Below, one piece after another: positions 58,413 to 64,000 of a stretch of DNA of 64,000 bases (position 1 is the first letter of the stretch; each line of letters begins with the position of its first letter). The stretch lies in the NCBI GenBank assembly GCA_958450365.1, contig CAUEEP010000741.1, forward strand, positions 124,001-188,000. Reading direction: 5' to 3'. The notes under the pieces are model-generated. The model saw only the letters and a list, made by a program, of their open reading frames with translations, had not been told where the DNA came from and searched no databases. A program made the position numbers and the translations under genes. Source of the stretch: Mesorhabditis belari (taxonomy: Eukaryota; Nematoda; Chromadorea; Rhabditida; Rhabditidae).

Positions 58413-58475
58413 CAGTTTGGTCGAGTGTTTAGCGCTCTCGGCTCTCAAAATAACGATCCCGGTTGAATCCCAGCG
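58413..58475 (+). pseudogene. tRNA-like segment (SINE-like)
   Basis: AGTTTGGTCGAGTGTTTAGC then CCCGGTTGAATCCCAGC at tRNA spacing. It follows a GTGCCAGAAGCCGCGCGTTT motif. Confidence 0.6.
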
Positions 58476-58479
58476 AAAG

Positions 58480-59335
58480 TTTTTCTCTTTTTTGTTTATT
58501 TTCCTCTTTTCCCAATCAAAATTGGGTTCTTATTTGACGGGTTTCCGAGAAGATATTCGGCAAAAAAAAAAGCCAAAAAACAAAACAAAAAACTCTCTGT
58601 TTGTGTATAGCTCGAATTTGCCCACAAAAAGAAGTGCAATTTTGTAAATACCATTGTAAATTTCTCGAGTTTTCAAATTCTTTTTCGCATTTTCGCATTT
58701 TCTGTGTTTTTGGTCACCAAATATGGGTCCTCTCAAAAGCTTTCTCGTGTTTTTTTTGCGCTTTAATCTTTGTTTTTATCTTTTTTTGTCTTTTTCTTAT
58801 TCTTTGTCTTTGTCTTATTCTTGTTTTTCTCTTGTTCTTTGTCTTTTTCTTTTTCTTATTCTTTTTCTTATTCTTTTTCTTATTCTTTTTCTTATTCTTT
58901 TTCTTTTTCTTTTTCTTTTTCTTGTTTTTTTGCACAATCCCGGTTGATTTTTCGGAAATTTTCTTTAAGAAAATACTTATTTTTAAGTAATTTTTCATTT
59001 TTTTCATTTTTGTAAATATTTAGTGAAATTTTTGGTGATTTTTTTTCTGTGATTTTCCCTGAGCATTTCAATTTTTCTCAAATTTCCCTTATCTTTTCGT
59101 TTTCGCTTACCGACATCGGGTATCGTCTTTTTTTTTTAAAAAGATTAGAGAAAATGAAAATAAAAGTTTATTGAAAATGATTGCATTTGCATTTGGAAAG
59201 CATATCGACAAAAATTTAAAGTAAAAGATTTTAAATTTAATGACAATGCTCATAGCTTTCAGCATTGATAGCGATTGGTCGCTGGAAGAACGATTTAAGC
59301 ATTCGTCATCACATAAAACATGATAACTATTATAT
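58480..59335. other. Pyrimidine-rich stretch
   Basis: CTTTTTCTTATT and CTTTTTCTT repeats at 58775-58930. The long Phe/Leu-rich or Lys-rich frames here are translations of this tract. No gene. Confidence 0.5.
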
Positions 59336-59337
59336 TA

Positions 59338-59475
59338 TTGGATTGGCGAATTGAAAACTGCGGGCTATTGTCATATGTGACAGTTTGAGCACTTTCTTCA
59401 AAAGAAACCCATTTTGGTGTCAATGGAAAAGTTGTAGAGAATCAAAAATCAAGCTTATATCCAAATTTTCAGTAT
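59338..59475. mobile_element. Single end of the mariner family found at 6366-7227
   Basis: TTGGATTGGCGAATTGAAAA then TTTGAGCACTTTCTTCAAAA and GAGAATCAAAAATCAAGCTT match the reverse complement of 7090-7227. No transposase remains. Confidence 0.8.
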
Positions 59476-59763
59476 TGAAAACTGTTATTTCGATTTTTGA
59501 TTACCGTTTGAAAAAAATCAGCCTCAATTAAATGTTGTGCTAGACGTAAATATTTCTTTGTCTCTAATCTCGCAGTAGTTTGATCTTTACCATAATCCTA
59601 AGATTTAATAATTTGAGTTTTTATTCAGGTCAAATCACTCGAATGGCCTCGATTGCAAATCAAACGGAGGAAAGGCCAGTTTTATCTATTTTAGTAAAGT
59701 TGTCTTTTCATGATTAGTTGACTGCTTCTTTATTTTTGATTTGTTTTTCATTTCTTTCTCTAG

Positions 59764-60310
59764 ATGACTGTTGATCGGCCTCGCCCCATCTTGATGTTTG
59801 TCGAAGAGAAGGGTCAGCGTCTCGATTTCGCCTTCCCCGGTGACGGTGCGGGATATTTCGAAATCAAGCATCCGCAGAGCCAGAACCACTATCGATTTGC
59901 CTATCTTCCTGTGGTTAATCCTCCTCCATATGTGGTTAATGGAGCTAGTGTTCCTCCAAATGGCATCTACGAAGTAGACCCTGTGGACTTCCGCGGCCGG
60001 AACCAAGGAGGAAGATTCCGTTTTCTTTGTTCATAATGTGATGTTACAGGTCAGGGTTTGTTTCTAACTATAGTTTTTCTATAGCGTGTGTGAGGTTTGA
60101 TATTTGAAATTATATTTTATGATTGTGGTGCTTCAGATCCCTTTCAACCCAAACAAGCAACGTGTGTTTAATTTACGCCGTGGAAGAAACGTTGCTGTTG
60201 CGGGCCAGCCTGTGGATGTCGCAGAGGTCGGTGTTTTCGTTGATGTGTTCAATCATTCGTTTGACGTTTTCATCGGTGGCCTTAAGCAGGATCATATTGC
60301 AGGAATCTAG
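59764..60310 (+). CDS. Small two-exon gene, unrecognised (possibly MSP/PapD-like fold)
   Basis: Exon 1 begins at ATG 59764 directly after a TTTCTCTAG acceptor (trans-splice-like) and runs to about 60050; exon 2 runs from 60137 to TAG at 60310, phase 0. Readable parts include LDFAFPGDGAGYFEIKHPQS, NPPPYVVNGASVPPNGIYEV, then EEDSVFFVHNVMLQ and, in exon 2, IPFNPNKQRVFNLRRGRNVA. Exon 1 requires removal of one base near 59992-60003 to join VDF with the EEDSVFF part. The beta-rich pattern with a Pro-Pro turn and an Asp/Glu-Glu-Asp stretch faintly recalls MSP-type (PapD-like) domains; I cannot confirm. Exon 2 also has a protein-like frame on the opposite strand (see findings). Confidence 0.45.
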
Positions 60311-60609
60311 CCAAGGTTTTTTCAAGTTTCATCATTTGTTCTTGGATAATAAAAAAAAGCCCAAGTATGATATCCTAGATTCAAATTAACTTGTAGCATT
60401 CTGGCAAAAGATTCACAAATATTCTCTTTGATAGAACTAAGTTTATTTTCGGCTATGACGCTTACATTTCAATAATTAAATTTACGAAAAATGCTTTTAT
60501 GAAGTTAACAAAGCGCTTAAACTCATCCAAAATCAATAACTTTTCATAGATGTTTTGATAACTTGTATGTTCAGATTTCGTCATGGTCGCGGCTCCATCA
60601 TGCACGACA

Positions 60610-61041
60610 AAAGCCTCGGCTTTATTCGTCAAACTACCTATTAACAAAATCGAGTCAATCCAAAAGCGCTTTACTAAGATTGCCCTCCTAAAAATTGATT
60701 ACACGAAGTATCATAACTATAGCTATGGACAAAGGCTTAAAGTTTTCCAATTAGATACTCTGCAACACCGACGGCTAGTCATTGACTTATTAGAATGTTT
60801 TAACATCCTGAAGTGCACACATTCTGATCCCCTTTATGCGAATTTCTTTCCTCCCTCTGCCCCCTCAGGCTCCAGAAGAGGTATATCTTTTAAGTATCCT
60901 AGATCCCTTTCTGATGTTACTTTTAATTGCTTTCACAATCGTGTTGTTCGCGCATGGCATTCCCTTCCTCTTAGCATCAGACATCAGACGTCATCTCCTC
61001 CAACTTTCAAAAGAGCAATTTCTTGTTTAGCACAATAATTG
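60610..61041 (+). mobile_element. 3' part of a LINE ORF2 (non-LTR retrotransposon)
   Basis: The frame carries NKIESIQKRFTKIALLKIDY, YGQRLKVFQLDTLQHRRLVI, DLLECFNILKCTHSDPLYAN, then NCFHNRVVRAWHSLPLSI and PTFKRAISCLAQ before TAA. This is the C-terminal region typical of CR1/Jockey-like reverse transcriptase ORFs (IESIQ-R-F, RL-L-L--RR--DL, F--RV---W-SLP). The reverse transcriptase and endonuclease domains are absent, so it is 5' truncated. It is on the opposite strand from the LINE end at 39573-39990. Confidence 0.85.
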
Positions 61042-62235
61042 CTATTTTTTAAAATTGTAATTCCCATCGTGAAGCTAGTTTAGGGTAGTTTGTCATTCCA
61101 ATATGAGTTTTCGCTCTAAATTTCATTATTGTCTCCCATTATGTGCAAATTTTGCTGGTTCACTTATTCACTTGCCGAATGAAGTATATATATTTGCTTA
61201 TATAGAAACATCGGAGTTGAATTGAATCTTAAGGTGATTGTTGGTAATAATTCGTTCGGTTCGGATAATTCGGATTGGTTTTGGTTCGGATAATTCGAAG
61301 AAGTTGAAAGTTTTGAAACAAATTTTCCTGAAAATCAAATCGAAATTCGAAGTTTTCTATTTTTGTTCTTTAGTTTTGAGACCTAGAAGCACAAAGTAGG
61401 AAGAGAGGGAAGAAGTTCACGAGTATACTCAATGCTAAAGGTGAACGGTATTAGATTAGATATTTTGGATGCCATGGCTGCCATGAGTCTCCTGACCAGA
61501 TGTTCAGTCATGGCATAGTCAAATTTGATCCAAATCGAATCGGAATTTATGAGATGTATGAGATGTATGAGACCGAAAAAATGAGAAACATAGAATGTTG
61601 CAAGACTTTTGCACCCAGTTTTTAGGGTATTTTTTAGTAGTTTTGTCATTTACTTTTTTGTTTTACGCTGAACTTCAAATTTATTTTTGTATTATTCTAA
61701 TTAAAAACAAAAAAGCCTTACGAACGGATGGCATTTTCTATAAAAAAATTTCATCGATTTTTTTGAAAAAGTGATGTCGCAAGACTTTTGCTCGGTATTG
61801 TATTTGACGAATTTTGCGCTAGATTCGAATTTAGTTACGGCTTGAACCTGAAAGAGTAAATTGGCATCGAATCTGAGAATATGATCACTCATTTATTTGT
61901 CTTTCCCATTTCATAGTAGATACTTTGATGAATAACAAAAAGTATTTAAAGATTAAATATCAAATCCTAAAACTTTATTATGCTTTTAATAATCTCAAAT
62001 CAATCGTAGCACTTCGTATCACAAAAAAAAGCATCTTTGGGGTAAAAAAAAAAGGGCAATCTTTGGCTGAAAAGAAAAAATTAAGGAAAAAAGGTAAAAG
62101 TGAAGCAAAAAAAAAAGGATACCGGTATATATGCAAATTTTGCTCAAAAAAATTTTGTGATAAAATGTAAAGCGAAAATCGATAAGAGATCTTAAGAGAT
62201 AGTAATTTTAAACGCTAAGTCCCCTGGGTGCAAGT
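61042..62235. other. Stretch with Tc1-like end and Lys-rich ORF
   Basis: GCAAGACTTTTGCTCGGTAT then TGTA at 61779-61801, and GTTGCAAGACTTTTGCACCC near 61600, resemble Tc1-type ends. The frame 61925-62170 (+) is very Lys-rich and ends YRYICKFCSKKFCDKM, half a C2H2-like finger; probably chance. Confidence 0.4.
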
Positions 62236-62339
62236 TTAGCCCGTTGTCGTCGTGAGATTTGTTTCGGAGGCGGATGAATTGACCATTGACTCGTCATGGG
62301 ACTCTGAAATGCCGTTTGAATACGAAAAATCCTTGAAGA

Positions 62340-64000
62340 TCATGCAGTGAGTGAGAAAATTTGAACTGAGGGCTTTGATTTCAGAAGTACCACGGTGGTC
62401 TCGGTGATCTCTAGATCGGAGAGCTCCACATAAATTGGGCTGAAAGTTTGTCTTACTCAAAAACGAATCAGCTGACTAAACTACTCAAAGGGAATCTGGT
62501 TTTGCGAAGTTTTGCAAATTTATTTGGTTGATAAAATTTTATTTAAACATTTTCGAATAATTTATCATTGTAACACAAGGATTTCTTTATCTAACGATGA
62601 GACTTTTCCCGTTACACCCATCTTTACTTTGTGCTCTTCAAAACACACTCTTTCTGGAGCACTTGACTCATTAGTTTTTTAAAAAATCAAGTTGTCGCCA
62701 GGAGAATCAACTGTTGACAACAGAAAGAAGATTTTAAATCTTGATAAGATATTGGTTTGGCCAGAAAGTCTTGTCTACCTTTTTGAAATTTTCGTTTATA
62801 AATAATTAGTCAATAAACGTGTGATTTGCTTTAAATAAAAAAAGATTAACTATTTCATTTAGCTAATTTTTAAGCAAATTTGTGTCCACTTTGAAGCAAA
62901 CCCAAACGGGAATTCTTGTTTTTTCCTAAAATCCTTACAATGGACATAGAATGAAAACGGCTTGGTGAAATGTTCTGAAAATTTGTCTATCTACCAAACT
63001 TTTCATTCTCTATCTTTACTCTTTTTACACCAAAATAGGTTTCCGTGAGAAAAGGAGCTCAAATCGGAACTTTGAGTTTCATCGTTTTTGACTGCTTGAC
63101 TTCGCACTTTTAAAAAAATTAATTCACGCGAGCTATTCAGAATTTCTTAAAGGGCAAAGGGTAAATAAATATTAGGACTTTCTGATAAAACAAACCATAG
63201 ATTGATTGGTTCATTATTCGTTTCAAAAAATAACATTTCAAAAAGCAAACAAGACTTTCCGATCAACCTGATACAACAATAAATCCTCTAAAGGGTTTAT
63301 GTACTTACAAAGACTATGTAAAATTCGACAAATTATGACTAAAACTTGGATCAAAGATCAGTTTATCGATTTCAACACTTACATAATTCGTGGCACTCCT
63401 TGAGATGCATTATAGGGCGGTGGTTCGCTGGCCTCAGTCACTTGTCTCGATCTTCTCAATCCTCGTCGTGGATTCACTTTTGTCGGTTTAGCATTCTCGC
63501 TGACCGGGCTACGGAGAACGTAGCTGAAAGTAGATATTGGCTTTAACACGTTTAAACAAGGCCATTTTTTTGTATTTAAGTCTGAGATAAGAATCGGAAA
63601 TGGTTACTTTGCGCCAAATTTTTTGCACAACTTTCTTCTTCTTCTAAGTGTGGCAATCTTCATGATTTTGGTGTAATTTTGAAGATCTCAACAAGTGCAA
63701 CAAAATGACTTTAAAATTATAAAGATTGACGCACTTAGAAGAAAGTTATAGCGAGTTGCGCAAAAAAATTGGCGCAAAGTAGCCATCTCCATAAAAGTTT
63801 TTTTGATTGTTTACAGACTTGAGGCCTTTGCTCTTATTGCTAGAGAACGGTAAAAATAAATATTAATACGAATTGATATTACAGAACAAATCTTAATTTT
63901 TGTCTACTAAATCTCATTGACATTGACTCACACAATATCCCCGGCCTCGAGCGCCAAATCAGCGGATGGATTGATGAGAACATAGCTGATCATTGTATCT
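62340..64000 (-). CDS. C-terminal exons of a SLO2/KCNT-like potassium channel (partial)
   Basis: Exons in coding order: beyond 64000 to 63932, 63523-63383, 62439-62340. Phases agree (2, then 2). The first reads SYVLINPSADLALEAGDIV and joins YVLRSPVSENAKPTKVNPRR; this matches the end of the second RCK domain of Slack/SLO2 (KCNT) channels (Y-L-L-I-N-P-x-x-D-x-x-L-x-x-G/D-D-I-V-Y-L-I-R). These are large tetrameric K+ channels gated by intracellular ions, in neurons and muscle. An Arg-rich segment (RRGLRRSRQ) and a proline cluster follow. The last exon reads IPIYVELSDLEITETTVVLL and stops at TGA (62340-62342). A one-base slip would instead extend to a Ser/Thr-rich tail ending at 62239. The rest of the gene lies to the right of the window. 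Confidence 0.6.
62750..63272. mobile_element. Non-autonomous mariner-like element
   Basis: TATTGGTTTGGCCAGAAAGT then CTTGTC at the left faces AACAAGACTTTCCGATCAAC then CTGATA at the right. The interior (63000-63075) is a diverged copy of the mariner end sequence seen at 7120-7190 and 59380-59450. It lies in an intron of the channel gene. A related GACAAGACTTTCCGGC fragment is at 54700. Confidence 0.65.
63602..63785. repeat. Inverted-repeat MITE, family copy 2
   Basis: GGTTACTTTGCGCCAAATTT and TTTTTGC pair with GCAAAAAAATTGGCGCAAAG then TAGCC. The inner CTTCTAAGTGTGGCAATCTT pairs with AAAGATTGACGCACTTAGAA. It matches 5329-5500 in the other orientation and lies in an intron of the channel gene. 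Confidence 0.85.

Noticed and set aside
58601..59015. Phe/Leu-rich frames on the plus strand and Lys-rich frame on the minus strand
   Set aside because: They come from a CTTTTTCTTATT tract and show no start, splice or family signal.
61925..62170. Lys-rich frame ending in a CxxC finger-like motif
   Set aside because: Only half a C2H2 finger, in a poly(A)-rich stretch; chance is the simpler explanation.

Overview
This window is AT-rich, intron-containing eukaryotic DNA, most probably from a nematode. Evidence: an interstitial run of the nematode telomere hexamer TTAGGC (54877-54942), short exons with TTTCAG-type acceptors, a 28S rRNA fragment (44944-45118), a 5S-like fragment (18850-18920), and gene families typical of nematodes. 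It is not bacterial; there are no operons, CRISPR arrays or ribosome-binding sites. I cannot name the species.

Genes are sparse. (1) 504-1227 (+): 3' end of a gene whose first visible exon resembles the C-terminus of an S28 serine carboxypeptidase, followed by a Thr/Pro-rich mucin-like stalk and a GPI-anchor-like tail. (2) 1692-9200 (-): a gene of at least 12 exons, of which the last 11 fit phase 0 at both ends and encode about 34-45 codons each; it is a helical protein I cannot identify. (3) 14192-14591 (+): four tiny exon-like segments. (4) 49048-57533 (+): a 13-exon SLC17-type anion/phosphate transporter of about 541 residues, the clearest gene here, with one GC-AG intron. (5) 59764-60310 (+): a small unrecognised gene. 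(6) 62340-64000 (-): the C-terminal exons of a SLO2/KCNT-like potassium channel, running off the right edge.

At least six exons, spread over four genes (1, 2, 4 and 5), need exactly one base added or removed to keep frame, and otherwise lack stops. Together with a run of 334 T followed by 126 G (15630-16089), this points to residual indel error in a long-read assembly, though decay cannot be excluded.

The rest is mobile and repeated DNA. Readable transposons are two mariners (2893-3915, 6366-7227), a Tc1-like element (11441-12449), a Merlin (12541-13330), a pogo/Tigger-like remnant (19932-20318) and two LINE 3' ends (39573-39990 and 60610-61041). There are many palindromic MITE-like elements, about ten tRNA-like segments, and more than twenty tandem arrays, many with 10-14 bp units. 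The block 15-48 kb contains almost no supported coding sequence and is dominated by these arrays.

Several mobile elements lie inside gene introns (mariner in gene 2; a 497-bp palindrome, tRNA-like copies and the telomeric array in gene 4). One array (19478-19641) seems to have grown inside a transposon terminal repeat, and another (33178-33362) uses a unit whose complement resembles a transposon end, which suggests how some of these satellites arise.
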